44,203 nucleotides of DNA from Bryobacterales bacterium. Lineage in GTDB: Bacteria; Acidobacteriota; Terriglobia; Bryobacterales; Bryobacteraceae. Both the position numbers and the translations under genes were made by a program. The notes below the pieces were generated by a model. It searched no databases and was not told the DNA's origin. It saw nothing but the letters and a program-made list of their open reading frames with translations. Location: assembly GCA_947467185.1 (NCBI GenBank), contig CANIHR010000008.1, positions 1-44,203 of the forward strand, given 5' to 3'. Numbering within the stretch: position 1 is the stretch's first letter; the number at the start of each line of letters is the position of its first letter. Of this stretch, positions 18,770 through 29,772 are shown piece by piece.

Positions 18770-19488
18770 TTCTCCGAAGGCCGACCCACCGAATCAATCA
18801 CCAGCACCTCCATCGGCCCCTGCTTCGGTTCCAGCCGCAGGCCCAGTTGCTGCCGGACCGCCGTGAACAACGACGGTCTGGTCGCTTCCGGGCCAGGGTC
18901 CGGATCCCAGACCAGATCCCAGTCCCAGCCGCCCGTCAGCCCCGTCTGGTCCAGCACGAACCGCCCCAACTGGTTCCCCAGATTGCTGGCCAGCGCGGCC
19001 ACCTGCTCGTTTGTGCCCTTCATCCGAGCCTCCCCCGGACCCTTCCGGGTATTGACGCCGGGCTTTGTCGCCGCGTCGCCCGCGACCAGCTTCGCGCCCT
19101 CCGGTGCAATCACCAGGGCATACACCGTACCCGTCCGCCTCTCCCGGTGGACTTTCAAACCAAACCGATCCGCCAGCAACGTCTGAAGCAACACCCGCAT
19201 CTGTTCCTGCGTGATCTCCTCGCTCGAACCCGTCGTCGCGGACACGTCAAACATCTCCGAATCCAGCCACCGGGGCTCATTCACCAGCTGAAAGCTGAGG
19301 ATGCCGTAGGCGTTGCGGATCAGCGTCTTCACCGAGGCGTTAACAATGGTCAGCCGCCCGCCCGAGACCCGTATGTTCGTATTGCTGCTGACCCCGGGAT
19401 GGCGCCGGATCGCAGCCGCTTCAAATTCCTGGGCGATTCCGGTCATACGGAAAAGGCCAAGGGTCAGGAGCAGGGAGTAGATTTTCAT
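18766..19488 (-). CDS. TIGR03435 family secreted protein
   Basis: EFEAAAIRRHPG...GGRLTIVNASVKTLIRNAYGI...EQMRVLLQTLLADRFGLKVHRERR...VLDQTGLTGGWDWDL. Confidence 0.88.
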   Translation of the reverse strand: MKIYSLLLTLGLFRMTGIAQEFEAAAIRRHPGVSSNTNIRVSGGRLTIVNASVKTLIRNAYGILSFQLVNEPRWLDSEMFDVSATTGSSEEITQEQMRVLLQTLLADRFGLKVHRERRTGTVYALVIAPEGAKLVAGDAATKPGVNTRKGPGEARMKGTNEQVAALASNLGNQLGRFVLDQTGLTGGWDWDLVWDPDPGPEATRPSLFTAVRQQLGLRLEPKQGPMEVLVIDSVGRPSEN

Positions 19489-19686
19489 GTCTGTTTGAAG
19501 GTAAACTCGCCCAGGTACGGTTCGTTACAGGAAATCGCGACAAGTAGGTTTCACAGCCGAATTATTGTAGGTAAAATAGGTCAGTTGGTTCGGGTGGAAC
19601 GCCTACAAATAAAAATACCGAAATTCGACCGGATATATCCGCGTTAATCGGGGAAATCGCTCAGTAAGCTCTATACTGATAACGGT

Positions 19687-22600
19687 ATGAATACCGACAG
19701 TTGGGGGGCTTCCCTTGCCGCTGTTCGCAATGTCCCCTGCGGTGAGAAATCGCTGATTTCGTGCGTTGTGTGCGCAGTTCTCAGTGTCTCAGTGGCAGTG
19801 GGGCTCCGCCACTTGCTCGGTCCGGTACTCGGGACCCAGTTTCCGTTTGCCACTATATTCCTCGCCATCCTCTTCACGGCCTGGTACGGGGGCCTTCGCC
19901 CCGCAATCCTCGCTGTTGTCCTCGGCGGCATAGGCTCACGAATCTTTCTCTCACCGGTTCCATGGCCGCTGCTGCCTTCAGCCGAGATGCAGGTTGGCCT
20001 GGTTCTCTACCTTTCTACGGGCCTCGGTATCGCCTTTCTCGCCGGCTCGATGCACAATGCCCGTCGCCAGGCCGAGGCAAGCGCCATGCTCATCAGCCGT
20101 CATGCAGCTCTGATCGAGCAGGTTCATGACGCCGTTCTCGTCTGGAACTGGGATGGCCGTATTGTTTCGTGGAATTGCGCAGCGGAACGTCTCTACGGTT
20201 GTTCGCGCGAGGTTGCCCTCGGTTCGAATCGCCACCAGTTGCTGGGAGTGTCCCCCGCGATCACGGCCGAAATCCTCGGGGCTCTCAGCCGGCAAGCGGA
20301 ATGGGAAGGTGAATTCGTCCACAGCGCGAAAGGTGGAGTTCTCGTCAATGTAAAGTCGCGGATGGTCGTCGTTCGCGAGGACGACAGCCTCTGTGTTGTC
20401 GAGTGCAATCGCAACATCACAGCACGCAAACGTGCTGAGCAGGAACTAAGCGAGCTCAATGCCTCACTCCAGACCCTCGTTGAAGCCCGAACTGCGGAAC
20501 TCCGGCAGTCCCACGATGAAGTCAGAACCGCCGAAGAACGCAGCCGGATCATCCTCGAAGGTGTCCGCAGCCATGCCATTATCATGGTGGACCTCGATGG
20601 CCGCGTCGCGACGTGGAATCCCGGTGCCGAACGCCTCGGCGGATATTCTGCAGCAGAAGCGATCGGCTCCCATATCGGCCGTTTCTATCCTCCGGAAGAA
20701 GTCGCGGCAGGGAAACCGGAATTTGCCATTGAGACGGCGCGGACCCAGGGTTACTTCGAGGAAGAGTGCACGTTCCTTCGGCGGGACGGTTCTCCCTTCT
20801 GGGCGATCGTCTCCGTAACCTTGCTGCGCAGTAACACCGGCGACCCCGTCGGCTTCGTCGCCGTAGTTCGTGACATCAGTGAGCGACGGCGCATCCAGGT
20901 TGCCCTCCGAGCCTCCGAAGAACGCTTCCGTCTCCTCGTTGATGGCGTCAAGGACTACGCCATCCTCATGCTCGATCCAGCCGGCACCATTCTCACCTGG
21001 AATCGCGGTGCGGAGAACCTGGAAGGTTACTCGTCGGGCGAGATGATCGGGCACCATTATTCCAGCCTCTTCCCCCCCGAAGCCATCGCTCTCGACTTGC
21101 CCAACGCCGAACTCCGTCGGGCCGCCGCAGAAGGCAAAGCCGAGGTCGAAGGCTGGCGCGTCCGCAGTAACGGCACCCGGTTCTGGGTGAACGGCACCAT
21201 TGCCGCGCTCTATGAGGAGAACGGCTCCGTTTATGGCTTCGCTAAAGTCACCCGCGATTTCACCGCCAAGCGCCGCAACGACGAGCTTCTGACCTCCGTC
21301 CTCGACCACACCATCGATGGCATCGTCGCCACCGATGAGCACGGTGTCATTTCCATGATCAACCGTGCCGGCGAAGACATTTTTGGTCACACCTCCGCCC
21401 AACTGGTCGGCCAACACGTCTGCTTTCTCATGCCCGAGCCGCACGACTCGGAACCCCACAGCTACCTCGCCAACTACCTGCGCACAAGCCAGGCCAATAA
21501 CAGCGGCATCGGCCGCGAGGTGAACGGCCTCCGCCGTGACGGTACCACCTTCCCCATGGAACTGGCAGTCACAGAATTTCAGCTCGACAATCAACGCAAC
21601 TTCGTTGGTATCGTCCGCGACCTCTCCGAAAGGAAGAAACTCGAAGCCCAGCTCCACCAGGCCCAGAAAATGGACGCCTTCGGCCAGCTTGCCGGAGGCG
21701 TGGCCCACGATTTCAACAATCTCCTCACCGTGATCTCCGGTTACAGCGCCATGCTCCTCGCCGACCTGCCGCTCAATGACCCCACGCGGGTCATGCTCGA
21801 ACAGGTTGCCCGGGCCGGGGATCGCGCCGCGTCGTTAACCCGCCAGCTTCTCGCCTTCAGTCGCCAGCAAATCCTCGAACCGAAAGTTCTCGATCTCAAC
21901 GCCGTTATTGCCGACACCGAAAAGATGCTGCGCCGTCTGATCGGCGAAGATATCGAATTCACTACCGTCCTTGACCCCACCATCAGCATGGTGAAGTTCG
22001 ACCAGGGCCAGATCGAACAGGTAATCATGAACCTGGCCGTCAATTCCCGCGACGCAATGCCCCAGGGCGGCGGCCTCACCATCGAAACCAGCGAGACCCA
22101 ACTCGACGAGGCGTACCAGCGATCCCACCCCGACGCCGCTGTCGGCCGGTTTGTAATGCTCGCTGTCAGCGATACGGGTTGTGGCATCCCGCCGGATGTG
22201 AAGGCACGCATCTTCGAACCCTTCTTTTCCACCAAAGGGACCAGGGGCACTGGCCTCGGCCTCGCCGTCGTTCACGGTATCGTCAAACAAAGTGGCGGCA
22301 ATATCGACGTCTACAGCGAGGTCGGTATCGGCACCATGTTCAAGATTTACCTGCCAGCTGTGCCGCGTGAACAGGAGGTCTCGGCTGAACCCGCGACAGC
22401 AGCCGCTACCGGTGGTTCCGAGACCATCCTGCTGGTGGAAGACGATACCGGCGTCCGCGAGTTCTCCCGCGCGGTGCTGGAGAGTTTCGGCTATACGGTC
22501 ATCACGGCCCCGGAGGGCAACTCCGCGCTGCAACTCTTGGCGAGCCACAGCGGCCGAGTTGACCTGCTGGTCACCGATGTCGTCATGCCCGAAATGAGTG

Positions 22601-22779
22601 GCCGGAAACTGGCGGAAATCCTGATGGGGAAATACCCCGGCCTGCCGGTACTCTACCTCAGCGGCTACACCGACGACGCCGTTGTGCGCCACGGCCTGCT
22701 CCACTCCCATGTGTCCTTCCTGCAGAAACCCTTCACCCCGGACGCCCTGGGTGCGAAGGTCCGTGAGACCCTGCGCTGA
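19687..22779 (+). CDS. Hybrid sensor histidine kinase: KdpD-like DUF4118 membrane region, ~4 PAS domains, HisKA, HATPase, C-terminal receiver
   Basis: N-terminal TM region; repeated PAS ([21 protein letters not shown] etc.); [40 protein letters not shown]-type G2; [12 protein letters not shown]...[14 protein letters not shown]. Confidence 0.9.
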   Translation: MNTDSWGASLAAVRNVPCGEKSLISCVVCAVLSVSVAVGLRHLLGPVLGTQFPFATIFLAILFTAWYGGLRPAILAVVLGGIGSRIFLSPVPWPLLPSAEMQVGLVLYLSTGLGIAFLAGSMHNARRQAEASAMLISRHAALIEQVHDAVLVWNWDGRIVSWNCAAERLYGCSREVALGSNRHQLLGVSPAITAEILGALSRQAEWEGEFVHSAKGGVLVNVKSRMVVVREDDSLCVVECNRNITARKRAEQELSELNASLQTLVEARTAELRQSHDEVRTAEERSRIILEGVRSHAIIMVDLDGRVATWNPGAERLGGYSAAEAIGSHIGRFYPPEEVAAGKPEFAIETARTQGYFEEECTFLRRDGSPFWAIVSVTLLRSNTGDPVGFVAVVRDISERRRIQVALRASEERFRLLVDGVKDYAILMLDPAGTILTWNRGAENLEGYSSGEMIGHHYSSLFPPEAIALDLPNAELRRAAAEGKAEVEGWRVRSNGTRFWVNGTIAALYEENGSVYGFAKVTRDFTAKRRNDELLTSVLDHTIDGIVATDEHGVISMINRAGEDIFGHTSAQLVGQHVCFLMPEPHDSEPHSYLANYLRTSQANNSGIGREVNGLRRDGTTFPMELAVTEFQLDNQRNFVGIVRDLSERKKLEAQLHQAQKMDAFGQLAGGVAHDFNNLLTVISGYSAMLLADLPLNDPTRVMLEQVARAGDRAASLTRQLLAFSRQQILEPKVLDLNAVIADTEKMLRRLIGEDIEFTTVLDPTISMVKFDQGQIEQVIMNLAVNSRDAMPQGGGLTIETSETQLDEAYQRSHPDAAVGRFVMLAVSDTGCGIPPDVKARIFEPFFSTKGTRGTGLGLAVVHGIVKQSGGNIDVYSEVGIGTMFKIYLPAVPREQEVSAEPATAAATGGSETILLVEDDTGVREFSRAVLESFGYTVITAPEGNSALQLLASHSGRVDLLVTDVVMPEMSGRKLAEILMGKYPGLPVLYLSGYTDDAVVRHGLLHSHVSFLQKPFTPDALGAKVRETLR

Positions 22780-23467
22780 TCCGGTCCACTTCCTGCCGCA
22801 GTGCCGCGACATTTGCTGCGGTCCCCGCAGTCTCCCCCTGAAACAGGCGTACTCGGATCACCCCATCGGTTTCCAGTTCGGCGGAAATCAGAAAGACCGG
22901 AATGTCCATCCGTTCCGCGAGCTGAAACATAGCCGTCCGGATCGGTCCGCCCGGCCAGCCATCCACCAGCGCCAACACGGCCTTTCCCTCGCGCAGCAGC
23001 GACCGTGCGCGCACCAGCACGGTTGGGCCGGTACGCAGCGCGGGCAATCTTTCCTTCAGGCCCCAGACCGACATCGAATCGCCCGTTGCCGGATCCGCCG
23101 CCAGTGCTCCCGCCACATTGATGCCGGACTCGATCAGTGCCCGGCAAGCTACTTTAATCAGCGGTAAGTGGGAAGAACACAGCACAACGCCACCTCTTGC
23201 GGCAGCCCGTTGGAGCGCCTCGCCCCCCTCCACTTTCCAGGCTATAGAAAACGGCTTCTGGCTGCGCGTGAGCATCGTCAGAATGTAATTCAAAAATATC
23301 GCCTGGGATAGCGGCCCGTTCCACTGTTTACGGCGCAGATAGCAGAGCAGGGGACCCACCGGGCGGCTGGCTGCGAAGGCTGCGGCGTACCAATGCTCGC
23401 GAGGCACCAGGATCCGAATCACCCAGGCAATGACGAAGGTGACCTTTAATTCCAGAAGCCGGAGCAT
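22733..23467 (-). CDS. LpxL/HtrB-like lysophospholipid (lipid A) acyltransferase family protein
   Basis: From MLRLLELKVTFVIAWVIRILVPREHW; VVLCSSHLPL acyltransferase-like motif; C-terminal VFLISAELETDGVIRVRLF. Confidence 0.6.
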   Translation of the reverse strand: MLRLLELKVTFVIAWVIRILVPREHWYAAAFAASRPVGPLLCYLRRKQWNGPLSQAIFLNYILTMLTRSQKPFSIAWKVEGGEALQRAAARGGVVLCSSHLPLIKVACRALIESGINVAGALAADPATGDSMSVWGLKERLPALRTGPTVLVRARSLLREGKAVLALVDGWPGGPIRTAMFQLAERMDIPVFLISAELETDGVIRVRLFQGETAGTAANVAALRQEVDRISAGSHGPSHPGRPG

Positions 23468-23472
23468 TGCGT

Positions 23473-23856
23473 TTATTCCGCGATCCGCAGCTTCGTGAAG
23501 TACCCTTCCGTCCCCAGCCCAATCCACAACGCTACACCAACGAAACCGCGGGCGTCGGGGGCTGCCCCGGGCCGCGGCTTCCCGGCAACTGCCACTTCAA
23601 TCGAGCCGTCATGGAATGATGCCCTCGTAACGCCCGCGATCCCCCCGCCTTCGTCGTTTTTCGGGTTGACCTGTTCCGCGGAAGCAGACAAAGAAGGCAA
23701 AATCCGAACCGCACGCCGCCCCTGATAGGTAACCGCTTCCACCGTGACGTCATGCGCCGCCAGCCCTTTGGTGGAATCCAGGGCGAATGTCTGCCCCGCC
23801 CACGAACAGGCCGCCGACAAAAAAACACCCACCAGGAAATGCCCCGTTGATCTCAT
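23473..23856 (-). CDS. Short secreted LamG/DUF1080-like protein (apparently internally shortened)
   Basis: Signal peptide MRSTGHFLVGVFLSAACSWAGQ; C-terminal ARGFVGVALWIGLGTEGYFTKLRIAE. Confidence 0.6.
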   Translation of the reverse strand: MRSTGHFLVGVFLSAACSWAGQTFALDSTKGLAAHDVTVEAVTYQGRRAVRILPSLSASAEQVNPKNDEGGGIAGVTRASFHDGSIEVAVAGKPRPGAAPDARGFVGVALWIGLGTEGYFTKLRIAE

Positions 23857-23905
23857 GGAGCCATGTTAAGCCAATGGCATGCCGGCCTGATAATTTATAG
23901 GGCGT

Positions 23906-25237
23906 ATGCGTGGCTTCCGGAATAAGGGGAGGATGACGTGGCCGAGTGCCGCTGTCTTGCTGGCTTGTTCTATCCTGCCCGTGGCTGCGCAGCCGGGGAG
24001 TTCCATCGCGATTACGGGTGCAACCGTCATCGACGTGGCAACCGGAGCGCACCGCCCCGGCGTCAATGTCCTGATTCAGGGCAATACCCTTGCCGCGCTT
24101 GGCCCGTCAATCCGGATCCCGCGCACCGCCACTCGGGTGAACGGGAAAGGGAAGTTTCTCATTCCCGGACTTTGGGACATGCACTCCCACCATCAGGGAA
24201 CCGGTGCCGGAGCCACTGACCTGTTCGTCGCCAAAGGCGTCGTTGGTACCCGTGACATGGGGGCCGACGCCGAATTCATCTTCCCTCTCCGTAACCGCAT
24301 CCGCTCCGAGGAATTGCTCGGCCCCGAAATTGCGGTTTCCGGACCCATGCTCGACGATGCGCCCGCCGGTTTCCCGTACCGCCGGGCAACAAAGAACGCA
24401 GATGAAGCCAAAATTGCGGTCCACGACCTGAAGAAACTCGGAGTGGACTTCATCAAGGTTCACGACCACACGCCCCGCGTCGTTTTCTTTGCCATCGCTA
24501 AGGAAGCGCCCACGGTGGGACTGACCTTTTCTGGCCACGTCCCCGGCGCGGTAACCGTCGAAGAGGCAGCCGATTCCGGGATGCGCAGCATCGAACATCT
24601 GGCCAACTACCGCGTCTTCGGCGATTGCGGCAAAGGCGAAACCGCGGAGACTTTTGACCTCTCCCCCTGCGCGCGGCTCTTCGACAAACTCGCTGCCAGG
24701 GGCGTCTGGCAAACGCCAACTCTGGAGTTCTTCCAGACTCTGCCCGCAGTCTTTACCGGCACGCCGCTCGACCACGCCGAATACGCCAGCGACTCCCTCC
24801 GCAAGCTCACCCGCGACAACGTGGAACTATCGAACCTGGACGAAAAAACGCTGGAGCGATTCCGTCAGGCCAATATCGTCACCCTGCGGGCCGTCCAGGA
24901 ACTCCACGCCCACGGCAATCGATTTCTGGCGGGCTGCGACGGCCAGGTCCCCGGCTTCTGCCTCCACGAGGAGTTGCGCTGGTTCACCAAAGCTGGCCTC
25001 TCCCCCCTCGAAGCCCTGCAAACAGCAACCATCAACCCGGCACGCTTCCTGGGACGGGAGACCTCACAGGGAACCATCGAGGCAGGGAAGATGGCGGACG
25101 TCTTGCTTCTGGACGCCGACCCGCTCAAGGACATCCGCAACACCACGCAGATCGCGGCTGTCGTCATCAACGGCAAATTACTGGATCGAGCCACCATCGA
25201 CCGGATCATAGCCAGCCACCGTCGTCCGGCTCGGTAG
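23906..25237 (+). CDS. Amidohydrolase family protein (imidazolonepropionase-like)
   Basis: GATVIDVATGAHRPGVNVLIQGNTLAALG, LIPGLWDMHSHHQ, GCDGQ..., EAGKMADVLLLDADPL. Confidence 0.9.
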   Translation: MRGFRNKGRMTWPSAAVLLACSILPVAAQPGSSIAITGATVIDVATGAHRPGVNVLIQGNTLAALGPSIRIPRTATRVNGKGKFLIPGLWDMHSHHQGTGAGATDLFVAKGVVGTRDMGADAEFIFPLRNRIRSEELLGPEIAVSGPMLDDAPAGFPYRRATKNADEAKIAVHDLKKLGVDFIKVHDHTPRVVFFAIAKEAPTVGLTFSGHVPGAVTVEEAADSGMRSIEHLANYRVFGDCGKGETAETFDLSPCARLFDKLAARGVWQTPTLEFFQTLPAVFTGTPLDHAEYASDSLRKLTRDNVELSNLDEKTLERFRQANIVTLRAVQELHAHGNRFLAGCDGQVPGFCLHEELRWFTKAGLSPLEALQTATINPARFLGRETSQGTIEAGKMADVLLLDADPLKDIRNTTQIAAVVINGKLLDRATIDRIIASHRRPAR

Positions 25238-25567
25238 CGCGATCACGCACGCTCAAAATATCGCCAACTTAAGTTCGCTGAATTACTTACAGGGGACCAA
25301 GGCCCGCACCAACCCCGACCCTGATAGGCGCCCATGCTCCACTGGAATCGGAAACCCATGGAGACGCCAGGACACAACCCGAAGCAGTCACTCGCGGCAC
25401 CTGCGCGCTCTCCGCAATCCGCAAAAATAAGAAATATTGATCGAACCCAGCCCATCTCCAACAAAACACAGGCCAACTACCCAAACCACCACCGGGTTTC
25501 TCCACCGGTTTCGACCCGTTTCGCCGGGGTTTCCCCCGCAAATCCCGGGTCTTTCCGGCACCCGGTC

Positions 25568-26440
25568 CTAGCCGGTAACCAGCTTCAAAAACGCCTCGGC
25601 CGCATAGCTCAGTGCCCGTCGCGACGGCCGCACCAGGTAAATCTTCCGCTCCACCTGGAACTCCGGCACCCGCACCGCAAGCAGCCGCCCCTCGGCAATC
25701 TCCTGCTCCACGCACATCCGCGGCAAAAACGCCACGCCGATGTTCTGCTCCACCATCCAGCGAATCGTCTCCACCGTCGGCATTTCCACGTCCATGTTCA
25801 GCCGGATCCCGCGCTCATGGAACGCCCGGATCACATACTCGCGATACGGCGAAAGCACGTTGTGCGCAATGAAAACTTCATTCCCCAGTTCCGCGATCGG
25901 CACATCCTGCCGCGTCGAAAAGCGGTGCTTGGGCGACACCACAAACGCCAGGGAATCCTCGTAAATCACATTGCACAGAATTCGCTCGTCATGGGGCTGG
26001 TAGCTGATCACGCCCAGCTCCAGATTCCCGTCAATCAGCTCACTCGGAATGCGGCTCGAAAAGCTGCGCCGGATCTGGACTTTTACCTTTGGATACACCC
26101 GCCGGTAGCGCTCAATATGCTTCAGCAGATACAGCGACGTCGATTCATTAGCGCCAATCACCAGCCGTCCAGACGAGTGATCCCGCAGCTCGGCCAGCGC
26201 GTTCGAAAGTTCGCTCTCCAGGTTCTGGAAACGTCGCGCATACTCCAGCACGCTGCGCCCGGCGTCCGTCAGCATCACATCCTTGGCCGACCGGTCCAGC
26301 AGCTTCTCCCCCAGTTCGGCTTCCAGCCGCTGCAGCGAGAGCGAAACCGCTGGTTGCGTGCGCCCAAGCTTCTCCGCCGCGCGCGAAAAGCTGCGCTCGT
26401 TAACGACGGTCATGAATACGCGGAGTGTACTGAGTTCCAC
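25568..26440 (-). CDS. LysR family transcriptional regulator
   Basis: MELSTLRVFMTVVNERSFSRAAEKLGRTQPAVSLSLQRLEAELGEKLLDR. Confidence 0.93.
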   Translation of the reverse strand: MELSTLRVFMTVVNERSFSRAAEKLGRTQPAVSLSLQRLEAELGEKLLDRSAKDVMLTDAGRSVLEYARRFQNLESELSNALAELRDHSSGRLVIGANESTSLYLLKHIERYRRVYPKVKVQIRRSFSSRIPSELIDGNLELGVISYQPHDERILCNVIYEDSLAFVVSPKHRFSTRQDVPIAELGNEVFIAHNVLSPYREYVIRAFHERGIRLNMDVEMPTVETIRWMVEQNIGVAFLPRMCVEQEIAEGRLLAVRVPEFQVERKIYLVRPSRRALSYAAEAFLKLVTG

Positions 26441-26489
26441 GTTTCAATGATAACTGACAATTATCGAACTTGCGAGAAAGATAAGCGAG

Positions 26490-27410
26490 CTAAATACCCC
26501 AGCCGAACGGATCGCCCTCATGAATAATCAGATCCGCCTCCGCCGTCACGTACGCCGATCCCCGGATGTGCGGGTGAATCACGCCGTTTTCCACCGTCAC
26601 CCAGCCCTCAAACCAGCTGCCAATCACGCTTTCCTGGCGCCACACCTGCCCTGGCTGCAGCTTCCCATCGGCATACAGACACGCCAGCTTCGCCGAAGTC
26701 CCCGTGCCGCACGGCGACCGGTCGTACGCCTTCCCTGGACACAGCACGAAGTTGCGCGAATCCGACCCCGCGGCCACGGGCGGCCCGTACAGTTCGATGT
26801 GATCGACCTCCGGGTACCCCTGCGCGTTCACCGCCCGGCGGATCGCCCACGAGTACTCGGTCAGTTCCTCCAGATGCGTCAAATGCAGGCCGATCGGCGA
26901 ATCGTACACCAGGAAGAACCAGTTGCCGCCCCACGCCACATCGCCTGTCACCGGACCGAACCCTGGCACCTCAATCGTCACGCCCGCCGCCGCCCGGTAC
27001 GCCGGAACGTTATTCACGGTCACGTGCGCGTCGTCATGGAGTTCCGCCTCCACAATGCCCACAGGCGTCTCAATCCGGTGCAGCCCGGGTGCAATGCGCC
27101 CCAGGTAAGCCAGCGTTACGGCCAGGCCAATCGTCCCGTGCCCGCACATGTGCAAATACCCGACGTTGTTGAAGAAGATCACCCCCGCCGAGCAGGTCGG
27201 GTCGGTCGGCTCCACCAGCAGTGCCCCCACCACGGCATCGGATGCCCTCGGTTCATTGCAGACCGCCGTGCGGTACCGGTCAAACTCATCCCGGAACCGA
27301 TTCAGCCGCTCCGCCAGCGGACCTTCGCCCAGCGGCGGCCCGCCCGAAACCACCAGGCGAGTCGGCTCGCCCCCGGTATGCGAATCGATCACGTGAATTC
27401 TGTCAGGCAT
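26490..27410 (-). CDS. 4-hydroxyproline 2-epimerase (proline racemase family)
   Basis: [25 protein letters not shown]; both catalytic Cys motifs present: [11 protein letters not shown] and [12 protein letters not shown]. The longer listed ORF (to 28820) is an upstream antisense extension. Confidence 0.88.
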   Translation of the reverse strand: MPDRIHVIDSHTGGEPTRLVVSGGPPLGEGPLAERLNRFRDEFDRYRTAVCNEPRASDAVVGALLVEPTDPTCSAGVIFFNNVGYLHMCGHGTIGLAVTLAYLGRIAPGLHRIETPVGIVEAELHDDAHVTVNNVPAYRAAAGVTIEVPGFGPVTGDVAWGGNWFFLVYDSPIGLHLTHLEELTEYSWAIRRAVNAQGYPEVDHIELYGPPVAAGSDSRNFVLCPGKAYDRSPCGTGTSAKLACLYADGKLQPGQVWRQESVIGSWFEGWVTVENGVIHPHIRGSAYVTAEADLIIHEGDPFGWGI

Positions 27411-27425
27411 CAGTACAATATTGCA

Positions 27426-28508
27426 TTGTCCAGTTGCAAATATGACGCCATCGTGGTCGGAGCCGGAATCGTCGGCGCCGCCTGCGCCCGCGAACTGAAA
27501 CTCGCTGGCCTGAACGTGGCTGTTTTTGAGGCTTCCGGCACCATTGGCGGTGGCGCGACAGCCGCCGGCATGGGCCATCTGGCCGTGATGGACGACTCCG
27601 ACGCCCAGTTCGCCCTCACCAGCTTTTCCCAGCGACTCTGGTCCGAACTTGCCCCCGAACTCCCGGCCGACGCCGAACTCCTCCCCTGCGGCTCCCTCTG
27701 GGTCGCAGCGGATGACGAGGAGATGGCTGAAGTCCATCGCAAATACGCCTTCTACACGGCGCGCGGTATCCCGGTAGAAGTTCTCGACGAGCACCAACTT
27801 GCCCAGGCTGAACCCGCACTGCGTCCCGGCCTGGCCGGTGGTCTCCGGATGCCTGCCGACAGCGTCTGCTACCCGCCCTGTGCCGCACGCTACCTGCTCG
27901 AAGGCATCCCGGTCTTCCTGAACCACCGTGTTACCCGCCTCGAAGACATCGATGCGGGTCTTACGATCCTCGCCACCGGGACTGCCGTCACGCAGTTCGT
28001 CCCCTGGGCGCCCGTCGCCCCCCGCAAGGGCCATCTCCTCATCACCGACCGTTATCCGGGCTACCTGACCCACCAGCTCATCGAACTCGGCTACCTGAAA
28101 AGTGCGCACGCGGTCGCGACGGACTCCGTCGCCTTCAACGCGCAGCCCCGGGCCACCGGCCAGATCCTCATCGGCTCTTCCCGCCAGTTCGGCACCGAAG
28201 ACCCTGTCATTGAACAGCACATGCTCACCCGCATGCTCGCCCGCGCCCTCGAATACATGCCCGGCCTCGCCAATCTGCAGGGCATCCGCACCTGGACCGG
28301 CTTCCGCGCCGCCACCCCCGATAAGGTTCCCCTCATCGGTCTCTGCCCCGGTTTTGATAACCTCTATCTCGCCACCGGCCACGAAGGCCTCGGCATCTCG
28401 ACTTCTCTTGCGACCGGACGCCTGATCTCCGACGAGATCCTCGGCCGCACCTCGGAAATCCCCCGCGAATGGTATGCCCCCGGAAGGGAGTTCGCGCACC
28501 ATGAATAG
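27426..28508 (+). CDS. FAD-dependent oxidoreductase (D-hydroxyproline/D-amino acid dehydrogenase beta-type subunit)
   Basis: [48 protein letters not shown]...[15 protein letters not shown]; candidate TTG start at 27426 (start uncertain). Confidence 0.82.
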   Translation: MSSCKYDAIVVGAGIVGAACARELKLAGLNVAVFEASGTIGGGATAAGMGHLAVMDDSDAQFALTSFSQRLWSELAPELPADAELLPCGSLWVAADDEEMAEVHRKYAFYTARGIPVEVLDEHQLAQAEPALRPGLAGGLRMPADSVCYPPCAARYLLEGIPVFLNHRVTRLEDIDAGLTILATGTAVTQFVPWAPVAPRKGHLLITDRYPGYLTHQLIELGYLKSAHAVATDSVAFNAQPRATGQILIGSSRQFGTEDPVIEQHMLTRMLARALEYMPGLANLQGIRTWTGFRAATPDKVPLIGLCPGFDNLYLATGHEGLGISTSLATGRLISDEILGRTSEIPREWYAPGREFAHHE

Positions 28509-29772
28509 CCGTCGCTCCGTCACCGGAGAACTTCGAGCCCCCCTCTGCGGCATGGGCATTTGCTTCGAGTGCCGCGATGAAAACCAGCAGCGAACCTGCC
28601 AGCTCCCGTTCGCGCCCCAGGTCCGTTCACCCCGCTCTCCCGGCATCATCATAGTCGGAGCCGGACCCGCCGGTCTCGCCGCAGCCACTAAACTCCGGGA
28701 CCTCGGCCTTTCATTTACCGTCCTTGACGACAACCCCACCGCCGGAGGCCAGATCTGGCGCGGCGACCTGGCCCGCACCCAAACCCTTGGGTCTGACCTG
28801 ATAACCGGAACCCGCGTCATCTCTATCGATGCCGAAGCCCGAACCCTGCTCCTTGAAGATGCGGAGCGCGCGTACCAGCTTCCTTACACCAAACTCATCC
28901 TCGCCACCGGTTCCCGCGAACTCTTCCTCCCGTTCCCCGGCTGGACCCTCCCCGGTGTCTTCGGAGCCGGAGGCCTCCAGGCCCTCGTCAAATCCGGCCT
29001 CGACGTTCAGGGCAAGCGAGTCATCATCGGCGGAACCGGCCCGCTCCTCCTCGCTGTCGCCGCCCTTCTGCGGAAGAAAGGCGCTGACGTCCGCCTCATT
29101 GCGGAACAGGCCCCGCTGGCATCGCTCTCGACCTTCGCTAAAGCGCTCCTCCGCCGCCCCGCCAAGCTCCTCCAGGGAGCAGGCCTCGGCTGGACCCTCG
29201 CCGGAATCCCTTACCGCACCAGCACCTGGGTCACTCAGGCCCACGGCGACGAAAGCCTCGAAGCCGTCACACTCAATACCGGGCATACCGAACCCTGCGA
29301 CTACGCAGCAATCGGCTGCGGCCTGGTCCCCAACGACGAACTGGCCCAACTCGCCGGTACCTCCCCGCACATCCTCACCGCCCAAACCGGAGACGTCGAT
29401 CTCGCCACCCTCGCCGGAACCGCCGCCGCCTGCCGGGCCGCCGGCCACCCTTTCAACGAAGCTCCCCTCACCGACGCCCGAGCTTTCGACGCAGCCCTCC
29501 GCCAGGCCTTCACGCTCCGCCCCGAACTCCGCAATCTCGCCGCCCCCGACACCTTTGTCTGCCGCTGCGAAGATGTCGCCTACTCCCGTCTCACCCCCTG
29601 GACCTCCTTCCGCGCCGCCAAACTCCAGACCCGCTGCGGCATGGGGCCCTGCCAGGGCCGCGTTTGTGGTCCGGCCGTTCGTTTCCTCTTCGGCTGGACC
29701 GATACCTCCGTCCGCCCCCCCGCATTCCCCGCACGTATTGCAACACTTGCTAAAACAGAAGGTGACCTATGA
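28501..29772 (+). CDS. Fused (2Fe-2S) plus FAD/NAD(P) oxidoreductase (D-hydroxyproline dehydrogenase gamma-alpha fusion)
   Basis: [34 protein letters not shown] (four Cys of a 2Fe-2S site), then [23 protein letters not shown]-terminal [10 protein letters not shown]...[15 protein letters not shown]-like site. Confidence 0.85.
   Translation: MNSRRSVTGELRAPLCGMGICFECRDENQQRTCQLPFAPQVRSPRSPGIIIVGAGPAGLAAATKLRDLGLSFTVLDDNPTAGGQIWRGDLARTQTLGSDLITGTRVISIDAEARTLLLEDAERAYQLPYTKLILATGSRELFLPFPGWTLPGVFGAGGLQALVKSGLDVQGKRVIIGGTGPLLLAVAALLRKKGADVRLIAEQAPLASLSTFAKALLRRPAKLLQGAGLGWTLAGIPYRTSTWVTQAHGDESLEAVTLNTGHTEPCDYAAIGCGLVPNDELAQLAGTSPHILTAQTGDVDLATLAGTAAACRAAGHPFNEAPLTDARAFDAALRQAFTLRPELRNLAAPDTFVCRCEDVAYSRLTPWTSFRAAKLQTRCGMGPCQGRVCGPAVRFLFGWTDTSVRPPAFPARIATLAKTEGDL

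Noticed and set aside
20464-21708. 414-aa antisense ORF within the hybrid histidine kinase
   Set aside because: Shadow ORF; sense strand carries clear PAS/HisKA motifs
27411-28820. N-terminal 470 aa of the listed 776-aa minus-strand ORF
   Set aside because: Runs antisense through the FAD oxidoreductase; the epimerase starts at M 27410
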